Of a stretch of DNA of 64,000 bases, positions 51,709-60,715 are shown in pieces. The first letter of the stretch is position 1; each line of letters opens with the position of its first letter. The notes beneath the pieces are model-generated. The model was not told the DNA's origin and ran no database searches. It saw only the letters and a program-made list of their open reading frames with translations. Source of the stretch: HXMU1420-2 sp034670145 (GTDB taxonomy: Bacteria > Pseudomonadota > Alphaproteobacteria > Rhodobacterales > Rhodobacteraceae); assembly GCA_034670145.1 (NCBI GenBank), contig JAXMOA010000002.1:248001-312000 (forward strand), written 5' to 3'. The translations under genes and the position numbers were made by a program.

Positions 51709-52839
51709 GCGGGGCGTCGGGGCAATCCGGCGGGCGAGCTGTTGAACCCGGCTGCGAAAATCGGGCGAGATCGGGCCGGTGTTTGGCGGGTCGCGCAGCG
51801 TGGTGAACCAATGATCCGGCGGGTTGCGTCCACCGCGGCGTGACCACGACAGCGCGCGCAGGGTCGCCTGGGCCTGCGGCGGCAGGCGGTCGGGGATCGG
51901 GTGCCCGGCCAGGGTGGCCCAGACCCCGGTCCACAGGCGCGCCACGGACCAGGGGTTATAGCCGCCTCCGCCCAGCACCAGCAGGTTTGGGCAGATCGCC
52001 CGCAGGCTGGCCACGGTGCGCCAGTGGCAGCTGTTGCTGAGGGTCAGGCGGGACAGGGGGTCTTCGGCGACGGCGTCGGCTCCGCATTGGAGCACGATGG
52101 CCTGGGGCCGATGCGCGGCGATGGCGGGCAGCAGGGCATCATGCAGGGCGAGGTCATATTCGGTGTCATTGATGCCCCGGTGCAGCGGCAGGTTGAAGAC
52201 GTTGCCCGCGCCGGTGTCGCTGAGCGCTCCGGTGAAGGGCCAGCGTTTCTCTTCGTGGGTGGAGAACAGCAGGATGTCGGGATCCCGGGCAAAGGCGTGG
52301 TCGACGCCGTCGCAGTGATGGGCGTCGATGTCGACATAGGCCAGGCGCGACAGGCCGGCGCGGCGCAGGGCGAGCAGGGCCAGCACCGGGTCGTTGAAAT
52401 AGCAAAACCCGTTGGCCTTGTCGGGCAGGCCGTGATGGGTGCCGCCGCCCGGGTTGAAGGCGACGCCGCCCTTTGCGGCGATCTCGGCCCCCAGCAGGGA
52501 GCCTCCGGCGGCGGTGGCGGGGCGGCGGAACATTTCGGGGAAGATCGGGTTGGAGAGCGTGCCGAGCCCGTGGCGGTCGCGGATATCCGGGGTGGTGGCC
52601 TGGGTCGCTTCGGCGGTTTGCAGCGCGTCGATGTAGGTGTCGGTGTGAAAGGCGCGCAGGGCGGCCGGTTTGGCGCGGGGGCTGGGGCGGTAGGCGGAGG
52701 CGGGCAGCCAGCCGAGCGCGCGGCACAGGTCGATCACGGTCGATACGCGGGGGATGGCCAGCGGGTGGATCTGGCCGTAGGTGGATCTGCGGTAGATCTC
52801 GGACCCGATGAAGACCGGGGCGGGGGGGATGGGGATCAT
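51667..52839 (-). CDS. Histone-deacetylase-family (AcuC-like) protein
   Basis: The 390-residue protein has the arginase/deacetylase core: GGGTHHGLPDKANGFCYFND (tandem active-site histidines), YVDIDAHHCDGVDHAF (zinc Asp/His), IVLQCGADAVAEDPLSRL (zinc Asp) and LLVLGGGGYNPWSVAR (catalytic Tyr). The residues expected for zinc and catalysis are all visible, so it is probably active on an acylated lysine, acetylpolyamine or related amide. The ATG at 52839 gives a normal length; a 63-residue upstream extension was rejected. It overlaps the Crp-type gene at its 3' end and is divergent from the BrkB-like gene. Confidence 0.9.
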   Translation of the reverse strand: MIPIPPAPVFIGSEIYRRSTYGQIHPLAIPRVSTVIDLCRALGWLPASAYRPSPRAKPAALRAFHTDTYIDALQTAEATQATTPDIRDRHGLGTLSNPIFPEMFRRPATAAGGSLLGAEIAAKGGVAFNPGGGTHHGLPDKANGFCYFNDPVLALLALRRAGLSRLAYVDIDAHHCDGVDHAFARDPDILLFSTHEEKRWPFTGALSDTGAGNVFNLPLHRGINDTEYDLALHDALLPAIAAHRPQAIVLQCGADAVAEDPLSRLTLSNSCHWRTVASLRAICPNLLVLGGGGYNPWSVARLWTGVWATLAGHPIPDRLPPQAQATLRALSWSRRGGRNPPDHWFTTLRDPPNTGPISPDFRSRVQQLARRIAPTPRSALPKLRQTGPIT

Positions 52840-53003
52840 TTGAGCCTGGGTCCTTGTTTGGCGCAAGAAGAGCGCGGATGCTGCCGAGTTGCAAGCGGGC
52901 GGGATGGCAGGCAGACTGGCGCTTTGCGTGCGGCGGCAAGCGGTTGCGCACGATGGCACGGGGCGGGGCTGTGCGGGAGCTGAGGCGAAAACGGGGAGTG
53001 GGC

Positions 53004-53855
53004 ATGCGGACGGGTGTGGTCGAGACATATGCGCGGGCCTTGCTGGAGGCGGTCTGGCGGTTCAATGACAAGCGCGGGTTTGTGATGTGCAGCCATGTTG
53101 CCATGTCAATGTTGCTGGCGTTGTTTCCTTTCCTGCTGTTTGTGGTGGCTCTGGCCGGGGCGATGACGGCGGATGTGCAGACCGAGGCTTTTATCAACAT
53201 GATCCTGGGCACCTGGCCTGATGAGATCGCTGAACCGATCGCGAAAGAGGTGCGCACGGTTATGGCTGGAGGCTCGACCCGGCATTTGACGTTCAGCGCA
53301 CTGCTTGCGTTGTATTTTGCCTCTAACGGGGTGGATGCGCTGCGGGCTGCGATGACGCGGGCCTATATGGGGCATGATCCGAGACCCTGGTGGCGCCAGC
53401 GTTTGTTGTGTGTGAGCTTTGTGCTGGGGGGCGCGTTTCTGATGGTGGTGGCGGCGATTGTTGGGATTGCGGCGCCGTTGTATCTGCGGTTTGTGCAGGA
53501 TGCTGCGCCGGAATTGTATCTGTGGATCTTTACCAATGCCTATGTGCGCGATGCTGTGACATTGGGGGCCATGATTGTGGTGGTGGCGGGGTTGCATATC
53601 TGGTTGCCGGGCACCCGGCGGCGGCAGGCGCGGGTGTGGCCGGGGATCCTGTTGACGGTGGTGGCCTGGCTTTTGGCCGGTGCGGGTTTCTCTTTTTATC
53701 TGGAGCGGTATGCCAGCTACAGCGCGACCTATGCCGGTCTGGCCGGGGCGATGTCTGCGTTGATCTTTTTGTATTTCATGGCGGCGATCCTGATTATTGG
53801 GGCGGAATTCAACGCTGTGTTGAGCCATGTTGACCGGGATGAGGTGGCAGACTAG
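53004..53855 (+). CDS. YihY/BrkB-family membrane protein
   Basis: The 283-residue protein has the YihY/virulence-factor BrkB layout of six membrane helices: SHVAMSMLLALFPFLLFVVALAG, LTFSALLALYFASNGVDALRAAM with the typical SNGV and following basic region (ALRAAMTRAY), VSFVLGGAFLMVVAAIVGIAAPLYLR, LGAMIVVVAGLHIWLPG, and the C-terminal SALIFLYFMAAILIIGAEFNAVL. The ATG at 53004 follows GGGGAG; the longer upstream frame overlaps the divergent deacetylase start region. Function is unsettled for the family. The octaheme cytochrome gene follows 38 bp later. Confidence 0.88.
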   Translation: MRTGVVETYARALLEAVWRFNDKRGFVMCSHVAMSMLLALFPFLLFVVALAGAMTADVQTEAFINMILGTWPDEIAEPIAKEVRTVMAGGSTRHLTFSALLALYFASNGVDALRAAMTRAYMGHDPRPWWRQRLLCVSFVLGGAFLMVVAAIVGIAAPLYLRFVQDAAPELYLWIFTNAYVRDAVTLGAMIVVVAGLHIWLPGTRRRQARVWPGILLTVVAWLLAGAGFSFYLERYASYSATYAGLAGAMSALIFLYFMAAILIIGAEFNAVLSHVDRDEVAD

Positions 53856-53893
53856 GTCTGGTCGGGTTGTTTGATTGACACGAGGGGCGGGGC

Positions 53894-55804
53894 ATGGGCG
53901 CGGCGAGACGGATTTTGATGTTGGCCGGGCTGGTCTGGATCTGGGGGAGTGCCGGGGTCTGGGCGCAGGACCATGTCGGATCGGGCGTTTGTGCGGATTG
54001 CCATGTTGAAGAGGCCGAGGCCTGGGCCGGGTCGCATCATGCCAAGGCCTGGAGCCCGGCGCGTGATGATACGGTGTTGGGGGATTTTGCCGGTTCGGAA
54101 TTTTCCGGCGAGGGCATGAACGTTGTGTTTGGCCGCGATGGCGAGGGGTTTACCATCACGGTGACCGAGGCCAATGGCGAGACGACGGTTTATCCCGTGC
54201 ACTCGGTCGCCGGGGTGGCGCCATTGCAGCAGTATCTGCTGGAGACGGAGCCCGGGCGGCAGCAAAGCTTTGATGTGGTTTGGGATGTGGAGCGGGAGCA
54301 GTGGTATCACCTCTATCCCGGCGACGATCTGGGGGTCGAGGACGGGTTGCATTGGACCGGCCCTTACAAGACCTGGAATGCGCGCTGTGCCGAATGTCAT
54401 GCCACCGACTATCGCCGCGGCTACAGTGCAAAGACCAAACGCTATAATTCAACGGTTCAGGAGTGGGGTGTTGGTTGTGAGTCCTGTCATGGCCCCGGCG
54501 CGGCGCATGTGGCCTGGGCGCAGGCTCCGGATCAGCCGATGCCCGAGGCGGGCGGGTTTTCGATGGCCTATGGGGCGGGCGATACGGAGGCTGAGATTCA
54601 GCAATGTGCCGGGTGCCATTCTCGGCGCGAGAACCTGACCGATGGCAACCCGCTGCCGGGGACACCGTTTCATGATTCTTACCGGTTGGCGCTATTGCGG
54701 CCCGGTTTGTACCATGCGGACGGGCAGATTCTGGATGAGGTTTACGTCTATGGCTCGTTCCTGCAATCGCGGATGTATGCGCAGGGCGTGGGCTGTATGA
54801 ACTGTCACGAGCCGCATCGGGGGGATCTGCTGGCGCAGGACAACAGCCTGTGCACGCAATGTCATTCGACGGCGGGCAACCCGGAGTTCGAGACCTTGCG
54901 GCTGGCCGATTATGACGATCCGTCGCATCATTTTCATGTGCCCGGCAGTGAAGGGGCACAATGCAAAAGCTGCCATATGATCGAGCGCAATTACATGGGC
55001 ATCGATGGGCGGCGCGATCACAGTTTCCGGGTGCCGCGCCCGGATCTGGCGGCGCAGACGGGGGGGCCGGATGCCTGTACCGATTGTCACGAGGATCGCA
55101 CGCCGGATTGGGCGGCAGCAGAGATTGAGGCGCGCTTTCCGGACAGTCTGCATCGTGGGGCCCATTACGGGCAGGTTCTGGCACGGGGCCGGGTGGCGCC
55201 GGTGGAGGCTGCGCGGGATCTGATCGGTCTGGCCGGGGATCGCGATCAGGCGGGGATCGTGCGGGCGACGGCGCTGTATCTGTTGCAATCCGCCGGGCAG
55301 TTTGCGGTTGGGGGGAACCTGTTGAAAGATCCCGACCCGATGGTGCGGGCGGAGGCTGTGGCGATGTTGCAGGCGATGCCGCCGGACCAGCGGGCCGAGC
55401 GGTTGATGCCCTTGCTGGGGGATCCGGTGCGGATGGTGCGCATTGCGGCAGCGCGACAGATGTTGACGGTGCCGCCGGATGCGTTGCGCCCCAGCCAGCG
55501 GGCGTTGTTTCGCGAGGCGATGGGAGAATGGCAGCGGTCGATCTCGAACAAACTGGATTTCCCCGAGACCCATATGGTGATGGGCGGCATGGCCTTGTCG
55601 ACGCGCAATTTTCCGGCGGCGGAGGCGGCGTTTCGCGAGGCGGTTCGGTTGGACCCGCAGCGGGTTGATTCCTGGTCGATCCTGATCCGGCTGATCCATG
55701 CGACACGTGGCGTGGAAGAGGCGCTGGGCGTGCTGGGCGAGGCGCTGGAACGGGTGCCGGATGCGCCGGTGCTGTTGCAGTTGCAGGCCGGGATGGGCGG
55801 CTGA
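53894..55804 (+). CDS. Octaheme c-type cytochrome with HEAT- and TPR-like C-terminal repeats
   Basis: The 636-residue product has a signal peptide (cleavage near VWAQD) and eight CxxCH heme motifs at about residues 33, 165, 195, 238, 301, 320, 357 and 395, so it should be a periplasmic multiheme cytochrome of the cytochrome c554/octaheme type. From about 430 to 545 the sequence turns into HEAT-like helical repeats (QAGIVRATALYLLQSAG, DPDPMVRAEAVAMLQAM, DPVRMVRIAAARQML), followed by TPR-like repeats at 570-630 (FPAAEAAFREAVRLDPQRVDSW). The repeats suggest docking of a partner protein. No dedicated redox partner, transporter or maturation gene is adjacent, and the reaction is unknown. Confidence 0.88.
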   Translation: MGAARRILMLAGLVWIWGSAGVWAQDHVGSGVCADCHVEEAEAWAGSHHAKAWSPARDDTVLGDFAGSEFSGEGMNVVFGRDGEGFTITVTEANGETTVYPVHSVAGVAPLQQYLLETEPGRQQSFDVVWDVEREQWYHLYPGDDLGVEDGLHWTGPYKTWNARCAECHATDYRRGYSAKTKRYNSTVQEWGVGCESCHGPGAAHVAWAQAPDQPMPEAGGFSMAYGAGDTEAEIQQCAGCHSRRENLTDGNPLPGTPFHDSYRLALLRPGLYHADGQILDEVYVYGSFLQSRMYAQGVGCMNCHEPHRGDLLAQDNSLCTQCHSTAGNPEFETLRLADYDDPSHHFHVPGSEGAQCKSCHMIERNYMGIDGRRDHSFRVPRPDLAAQTGGPDACTDCHEDRTPDWAAAEIEARFPDSLHRGAHYGQVLARGRVAPVEAARDLIGLAGDRDQAGIVRATALYLLQSAGQFAVGGNLLKDPDPMVRAEAVAMLQAMPPDQRAERLMPLLGDPVRMVRIAAARQMLTVPPDALRPSQRALFREAMGEWQRSISNKLDFPETHMVMGGMALSTRNFPAAEAAFREAVRLDPQRVDSWSILIRLIHATRGVEEALGVLGEALERVPDAPVLLQLQAGMGG

Positions 55805-55923
55805 GGCCAGGATTGAGGCGGGCGTAGAGGAGGAGGCGGGCATTGCCCCGCCTGCGCCTTATGCGGGTCATGTTCTGGGCTATTTGATCAGGCAGGGTTG
55901 CGGCCAGAGCCGGCTGGTCCGGC

Positions 55924-56223
55924 ATGGTTTGTCGAGGTCTGATGCCTGTTTCTGGTCCTACGTCCGGTCCTGTGCCCGATCCTTTACCTGTGGCGTCTGC
56001 GCCGAGGGCGCGGATGTTCGAGTATCTGCGTCAGGCGCAGCTATCGGCGACTGTGGACTGGCATTTGGCATTGGAGGACAAGGCGCGCGTGGCCGGGCAG
56101 GCCGAGGCGTTTCAGATGCAGTTGGCGTTGCAGTCCTGGCGGCGGCCCGAGCCGGTCTTGCGGTTGCGATCAGCCACGGAAGCCCGTGGCGATCACGAAT
56201 TTTTCCGAGCTGTCCGACCGTGA
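55924..56223 (+). CDS. Possible small hypothetical protein
   Basis: The 365 bp between the octaheme gene and rlmE contain a 99-codon plus-strand frame (a shorter version starts at 56014: MFEYLRQAQLSATVDWHLAL). No family was recognised and no clear ribosome-binding site precedes either start. Its end overlaps rlmE antisense by 54 bp. It could be a small real gene or a chance frame in high-GC DNA. Nothing else was seen in this stretch. Confidence 0.25.
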   Translation: MVCRGLMPVSGPTSGPVPDPLPVASAPRARMFEYLRQAQLSATVDWHLALEDKARVAGQAEAFQMQLALQSWRRPEPVLRLRSATEARGDHEFFRAVRP

Positions 56224-56871
56224 TGCGGGCGGTTTGACGTGTGCGACCTTGGTGAATTTCTGTTTCAGCAGCTTTTGCAGTTCACCCTCTGCGCCTCCGG
56301 CGAGGACTTTGGCCACAAAGGTGCCGCCCTGGGTGAGCACGTCGAAAGAGAAATAGGCCGCGGCCTCGCATAGGGCCATGATGCGCAGGTGGTCGGTCTG
56401 TTTGTGCCCCGAGGAGGAGGCGGCCATGTCGGACATGACCACATCTGCCTCTCCGCCGAGCCAGCCGCGTACCGTTTCGTCGGCGCCATCTGCCATGAAA
56501 TCGAGCTGGTGGATTTCTGCGCCCGGGATCGGGTCGACCTCTTGCAGGTCGACGCCGATGATGTGGCCAACCGGTTTGCTGGATTTGGTGCCCAGAGCGT
56601 TGATGCGCGGCACCGCCACCTGGAGCCAGCCGCCCGGAGCGCAGCCCAGGTCGACGACGCGGGCGCCGGGGACGAAGAAGCGGAACTTGTCGTCCAGTTC
56701 GAGGATCTTGTAGGCGGCGCGGCCCCGCAGCCCTTCGGCCTGGGCGCGGTGGACGTAGGGGTCGTTGAGCTGGCGTTGCAGCCAGCGGGTCGAGCTGAGC
56801 TTGCGCCCACGGGCGGTTTTGACCTTGATTGTAAGGTCGCGACGACCGCGGCCTGAGGATTTTTTGTCCAT
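56170..56871 (-). CDS. rlmE: 23S rRNA (uridine2552-2'-O)-methyltransferase
   Basis: RlmE/RrmJ methylates U2552 of the 23S rRNA A-loop during late 50S assembly. The 233-residue protein has a basic N-terminus (GRGRRDLTIKVKTARGRK), the conserved RAAYKILELDDKFRFF, the SAM-binding VVDLGCAPGGWLQVA, and the catalytic tetrad context with Asp in DVVMSDMAAS and Lys in GTFVAKVLAG, ending HVKPPASRSDSSEKFVIATGF, which is diagnostic. Length is normal. It sits between the octaheme region and the class V aminotransferase. Confidence 0.95.
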   Translation of the reverse strand: MDKKSSGRGRRDLTIKVKTARGRKLSSTRWLQRQLNDPYVHRAQAEGLRGRAAYKILELDDKFRFFVPGARVVDLGCAPGGWLQVAVPRINALGTKSSKPVGHIIGVDLQEVDPIPGAEIHQLDFMADGADETVRGWLGGEADVVMSDMAASSSGHKQTDHLRIMALCEAAAYFSFDVLTQGGTFVAKVLAGGAEGELQKLLKQKFTKVAHVKPPASRSDSSEKFVIATGFRG

Positions 56872-56934
56872 GTCAGATCCGTCCTGGCGCAGTGGCCTTT
56901 GGGGAGGCGAGCATAGGCCCTGGGGGCGTTGGTG

Positions 56935-58197
56935 TCACGCGATATCCTCGAGCACGGCCAGGAGCTGGGCCACTTCGTGTTCCGAATTGTAATGGCAGAG
57001 CGAGATGCGGATGGCGTCCGGAAGCCCGAGCGGGTCCAGGACGTTGCCGGAGTAATGGTCGGCCTTGCGGGTGTGGGTTCTGATCCCGCGCTCGTTCAGG
57101 GCGGTGACAACCTGGGGCGAGGGCACGCCGTCCACGGCGATGGAGACCAGCCCTTCGCGGGCCGGGTTCTCGACGCCGCCGATGATGTGGACGTGGGGCA
57201 TGTCCTTGAGCCCTTTGAGGTTGCCGGTGCCGTGGATCATGGCGTCGGTCAGGCGGGCCTCGTGGGTGTGGATGGCGGCGCCGGCGGCGACGATACGGTC
57301 GCGGCGGGTTTCGGCGTCAGAGACCTGGCCGCCGAGCCAGTCGAAATAGTCGACCACGTCGGACATGGTTGCATAGGCGCCGGTGTCGCGGGTGCCGAAC
57401 TCCCAGACTGTGTCGGGCGCGCCGATGAGCATATCGTGGGGCATGGCGCTGAGCCGGTCCGAGAGCCAGCCGATGCCAAAGCCGTGGCGCGAGAAGACCT
57501 TGTAGGGGGAAATGGCGTAGCCGTCGATGTTGTAGCTGTCGATGTCGATGCGGCCATGGGCGGCGTGCTGGATGCCGTCGACGATGATGATGGCCTGTGG
57601 TGCGACCTCACGGATGGCGGCGGCGATGCCGGCGACGTCGACGCCCATGCCGGTGACCGGAGAGGTATGCAGGATTGTGGCGACCGAGATATCCGGGCTG
57701 AGCAGCGCCTGATAGGCGGCCACATCCACGGTGCCGGTGGCATCGTCATGGGGCACGTTCACATAGTCGAGCCCGGCAATTCCGGCCCAGCGGCGGGCGG
57801 CAGAACGGGAGGCGGGATGTTCGATCGAAGAGCCGATGACCTTGCTGCCGGACGGGGCGTTGACGCAGGCGGTTCGGATCATGCGAAACAGCAGCTCTGT
57901 CCCGCTTTCTCCGCAGAAGAACTGTCCGGAGGAGGCGTTCATGAACTCGGCCATGTCGGCCTTGGATTTGTCGATCAGCGCGACCAGCGCATGGGCCGCC
58001 GGATTGTCGCGGCCCTGGTTGTCCGGGATGGCGGCGAATTTGGTGGAGGTTTCGACCACGGATTTCAGGGTCAGCGCGCCGCCGGCGTTTTCAAAGAAGA
58101 TGCGCGGTCCCTGGAAGGGGCATTCGTCCACATGGGCGAAACGGGCGCGGATTTCGGTCAGCAGGGCGGGCGAGATATCGGGAGTCGTGGTCGGCAT
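56935..58197 (-). CDS. Class V-fold PLP-dependent aminotransferase/desulfurase-like enzyme
   Basis: The 420-residue enzyme has the class V aminotransferase fold: the N-terminal RIFFENAGGALTLKSVV, SGQFFCGESGTELLFRMI, SIEHPASRSAARRW, the Asp/Gln of IIIVDGIQHAAHG and the PLP lysine in YAISPYKVFSRHG. The C-terminal domain has VSIAVDGVPSPQVVTALNERGI and LCHYNSEHEVAQLL. It looks more like epimerase/lyase-type members than IscS, and the substrate is unknown. ATG 58197 gives the full domain; a longer frame reaching 58773 has no similarity and was rejected. The amidase lies 92 bp upstream on the same strand. Confidence 0.85.
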   Translation of the reverse strand: MPTTTPDISPALLTEIRARFAHVDECPFQGPRIFFENAGGALTLKSVVETSTKFAAIPDNQGRDNPAAHALVALIDKSKADMAEFMNASSGQFFCGESGTELLFRMIRTACVNAPSGSKVIGSSIEHPASRSAARRWAGIAGLDYVNVPHDDATGTVDVAAYQALLSPDISVATILHTSPVTGMGVDVAGIAAAIREVAPQAIIIVDGIQHAAHGRIDIDSYNIDGYAISPYKVFSRHGFGIGWLSDRLSAMPHDMLIGAPDTVWEFGTRDTGAYATMSDVVDYFDWLGGQVSDAETRRDRIVAAGAAIHTHEARLTDAMIHGTGNLKGLKDMPHVHIIGGVENPAREGLVSIAVDGVPSPQVVTALNERGIRTHTRKADHYSGNVLDPLGLPDAIRISLCHYNSEHEVAQLLAVLEDIA

Positions 58198-58289
58198 GTC
58201 GGGCTTTCGTGTGAGGTTGGGCTGGATCAAAGCCCAGTTCTGGCCAGCTTGGCTGGCTGGTTTGCGTATGACCGGGGCGGGCTGTGGCG

Positions 58290-59705
58290 TCAAGCGGGCC
58301 GGGCGTTGAGGTCTGGTGGGGTGCAGGCGGTGGGGATGCCGCAGGCGGCCTCGATCACGCGTCCGGCGGCGAAGAGGATGTCCTCTCGGTAAGGAGCGGC
58401 GAGCAGTTGGACGCCCATGGGGGTATCGCCACTGGGCTGGGTGGAGACGGAGAGGCCGGGCAGGCCCATGGCCGGGGCGGCGCGCTGGGGCAGCTGGGCC
58501 TCGTATACGGCGGCGAAGGCGTCGGGGTCTTTGGTGTCTTCGATCTGGGGGAAGGGCAAGGCGCCGGAAGAGGGGCAGAGCAGCACCGGGGTTTTTGCAA
58601 AGAAGCTGTGCCATTCGCGCAGCAGAGTCACGCGGTCGCGCAGGGCGGTCATCAGGTTTGTCAGGTCGGGGGTGTCCATGCCTGCGGTCATCTGTTCGGT
58701 GACAAAGAGCGCGGCGGCGTTGGCCTCTTGGGTGAGGGCATCGCGTGCGGCCATGTGGTTTTCGGCCATCCACAGGCGGGCGTTGATGGCGGCGGCGGCG
58801 CGCATGGAGGGGGGCTGTGCCTGGGTGACGGTCCAGCCGGCGTCGCGCAGGGCGTCTGCGGCGGTATGCAGGGCGGCGATGACCTGGGGGGCTACGGGCA
58901 TATCGTCGGGGGCCAGGCAGAGCGTGGCGTGTTTTTCGAACGGGCCGAGGTCGTGGGGCATGGGCAGGGCCCAGGGGTCTTGCGGGTCTGCGCCGGACAT
59001 GGCGTGAAACGCCAGTTCGAGGTCATCCAGCGAGCGCGCCAGCGGGCCAGAGACGGCCATCAGCTGGGCGCCGATAAACCGGTCGGCGGATGAGGCGTTG
59101 CGGGCCGGGACGCGGCCCAGCGAGGGGCGCAGGCCCTGAAGGCCACATGCATAGGCCGGGTAGCGCACGGAGCCTGCGATATCGGTGCCATGGCCCACCG
59201 CGCAGAGCCCGGCGGCCACAGCCGCGCCCGCGCCGCCCGAGGAACCACCCGGGGTCAGGGCCGGGTTGCGGGGATTGAGGGTCTGGCCATGCAGGTCATT
59301 GTCGGTGAACCAGCGCAGGGAAAAGGCGGGCGTATTGGTGCGCCCCACGATCACGGCCCCGGCAGCGCGCAATTTGGCGACCACGGGGTTGTCGGTCTGC
59401 GCGATCAGATCCTTTTGCAGTTTCAGCCCGTTGGTTGTGGCATGGCCGGCCTGATCGACGTTGACCTTGATGGTGACGGGCACCCCGGCCATTGGCCCCG
59501 GATCCTGCCCGGCGGCAATGGCGTCGTCGATGGCCTGGGCCTGATCCAGCGCCTCCTGGGGCATTTCCTGAACCACGGCGTTGATGGAGGGGTTCACGGC
59601 GGCGATCCGGTCCAGATGCGCCTGGGTCACGTCGCGCGCGGAGAGTTCTTTCGCCCGAATGGCGGCGGTGATTTCGGTTGCGCTCCAGGCCCAGATGTCC
59701 GCCAT
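58290..59705 (-). CDS. Amidase-signature family amidohydrolase
   Basis: The 471-residue enzyme has the amidase-signature Ser-Ser-Lys triad: catalytic Lys in GVPVTIKVNVDQAG, the cis-serine in TPGGSSGGAGAAVAAG, and the nucleophile serine in HGTDIAGSVRYPA. The C-terminal block GLPGLSVSTQPSGDTPMGVQLLA is typical. The ATG at 59705 has AGGAGAG eight bases upstream; a start 25 codons earlier is not supported. It may deaminate amides produced in catabolism; a link with the distant nitrile hydratase (20 kb away) is conceivable but not indicated by gene order. The DMT transporter is divergent upstream. Confidence 0.9.
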   Translation of the reverse strand: MADIWAWSATEITAAIRAKELSARDVTQAHLDRIAAVNPSINAVVQEMPQEALDQAQAIDDAIAAGQDPGPMAGVPVTIKVNVDQAGHATTNGLKLQKDLIAQTDNPVVAKLRAAGAVIVGRTNTPAFSLRWFTDNDLHGQTLNPRNPALTPGGSSGGAGAAVAAGLCAVGHGTDIAGSVRYPAYACGLQGLRPSLGRVPARNASSADRFIGAQLMAVSGPLARSLDDLELAFHAMSGADPQDPWALPMPHDLGPFEKHATLCLAPDDMPVAPQVIAALHTAADALRDAGWTVTQAQPPSMRAAAAINARLWMAENHMAARDALTQEANAAALFVTEQMTAGMDTPDLTNLMTALRDRVTLLREWHSFFAKTPVLLCPSSGALPFPQIEDTKDPDAFAAVYEAQLPQRAAPAMGLPGLSVSTQPSGDTPMGVQLLAAPYREDILFAAGRVIEAACGIPTACTPPDLNARPA

Positions 59706-59821
59706 ATTATTACTCTCCTGTTTTCTGTGTGGCGGCAGGGTGGAGCGAAAACGACGTTTTCGCAAGGGCTTCGGTCGCAAGGGTGATTGTGTTTTTCGGT
59801 CGAGTTGGGCAGGCAGAGCGT

Positions 59822-60715
59822 ATGAGCAAATCTGGATCTGTGATGCCGGTCATTCTGGCTTTTTTCGCGGCGGCCCTTTGGGGCGTCTGGTGGATGCCGA
59901 TGCGGTGGTTGCAGGGCTATGGTCTGGACGGGGCGCAGGGCAATGTTCTGATGATGCTGGGGGCGGCGGTGTTTTGTGTGCCGGTTCTGGTGTTTCGCCC
60001 GGGTTTGCTGCGCATGTCGGGGCGGGCGTGGATTGGGGCGATCCTGACGGGGGCGGCCTTTACCAGCTATTCGGCGGCGTTGAATTATTCGGATGTGGTG
60101 CGGGTGATCCTGCTGTTTTATCTGGCGCCGGTCTGGTCCAAGCTGATCGAGCGGTTCTTTCTGGGCATGGCGTGGCGCTGGCCGTCGACGCTGGCCTTGG
60201 GGATGGCCATGGGCGGCGCGGCGTTGTTGCTGGGCGCCGGGGCGATCGAAGGGGGGATTCGCAGCGGAGATGTGATGGCGATCCTGTCGGGGATGGCCTG
60301 GGCCACGGGGGCGGCGCTGATCTACAAATCGCCCGGAACCTCGGCGGTTGGTCTGTCGGCGATATCGGTGATCTGCACGCTGGCGGTGAGTCTGTTTTTT
60401 GTGGCGATTGATGGCGCGCCCATGCCCGATTTGGCGGCGAGTCCCGAGCTGCGTTCGGTTCTGTTGCCGGCTTTGGCGTTGGGGGCGGTTTATATCATTC
60501 CGGTCTTGTTCATGACGCTGTGGAGCGCGCAGCGGCTGGCGCCGGCGACTTTGTCTTTCCTGCTGACGGCAGAGTTGCTGTTTGGGGTGGTGTCGGGGGC
60601 GATCTGGCTGGATGAGCCGTTTGGATGGCCCCAGGCGGTTGGGGCCCTCCTGATTCTGATGGCGGCGCTGACCGAGGTTCTGGTGAAATCCGGGCCTGAT
60701 CAGCTGCGCACGTAG
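59822..60715 (+). CDS. DMT/EamA-family transporter
   Basis: The 297-residue protein has ten predicted membrane helices in two EamA repeats: the first opens VILAFFAAALWGVWWMPMRWLQG, the second begins about residue 155 (SGDVMAILSGMAWATGAALIY) and contains APATLSFLLTAELLFGVVSGAIWLDEPFGW, the family's typical end. Members export amino acids and other metabolites. The ATG at 59822 was chosen over a 48-residue upstream extension. It is divergent from the amidase (116 bp), and its 3' end overlaps the convergent SHMT-like gene by 16 bp. Confidence 0.88.
   Translation: MSKSGSVMPVILAFFAAALWGVWWMPMRWLQGYGLDGAQGNVLMMLGAAVFCVPVLVFRPGLLRMSGRAWIGAILTGAAFTSYSAALNYSDVVRVILLFYLAPVWSKLIERFFLGMAWRWPSTLALGMAMGGAALLLGAGAIEGGIRSGDVMAILSGMAWATGAALIYKSPGTSAVGLSAISVICTLAVSLFFVAIDGAPMPDLAASPELRSVLLPALALGAVYIIPVLFMTLWSAQRLAPATLSFLLTAELLFGVVSGAIWLDEPFGWPQAVGALLILMAALTEVLVKSGPDQLRT

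Noticed and set aside
54156..55925. A 589-codon minus-strand frame opposite the octaheme gene
   Set aside because: The translation is low-complexity (Pro, Arg, Ala, Ser rich) and the other strand has eight heme motifs, so this is a shadow frame.
56935..58773. A 612-codon frame extending the class V aminotransferase upstream
   Set aside because: The additional 192 residues are Arg/Pro-rich, lack similarity, and run antiparallel-free but out of frame through the amidase gene; the family N-terminus starts at 58197.
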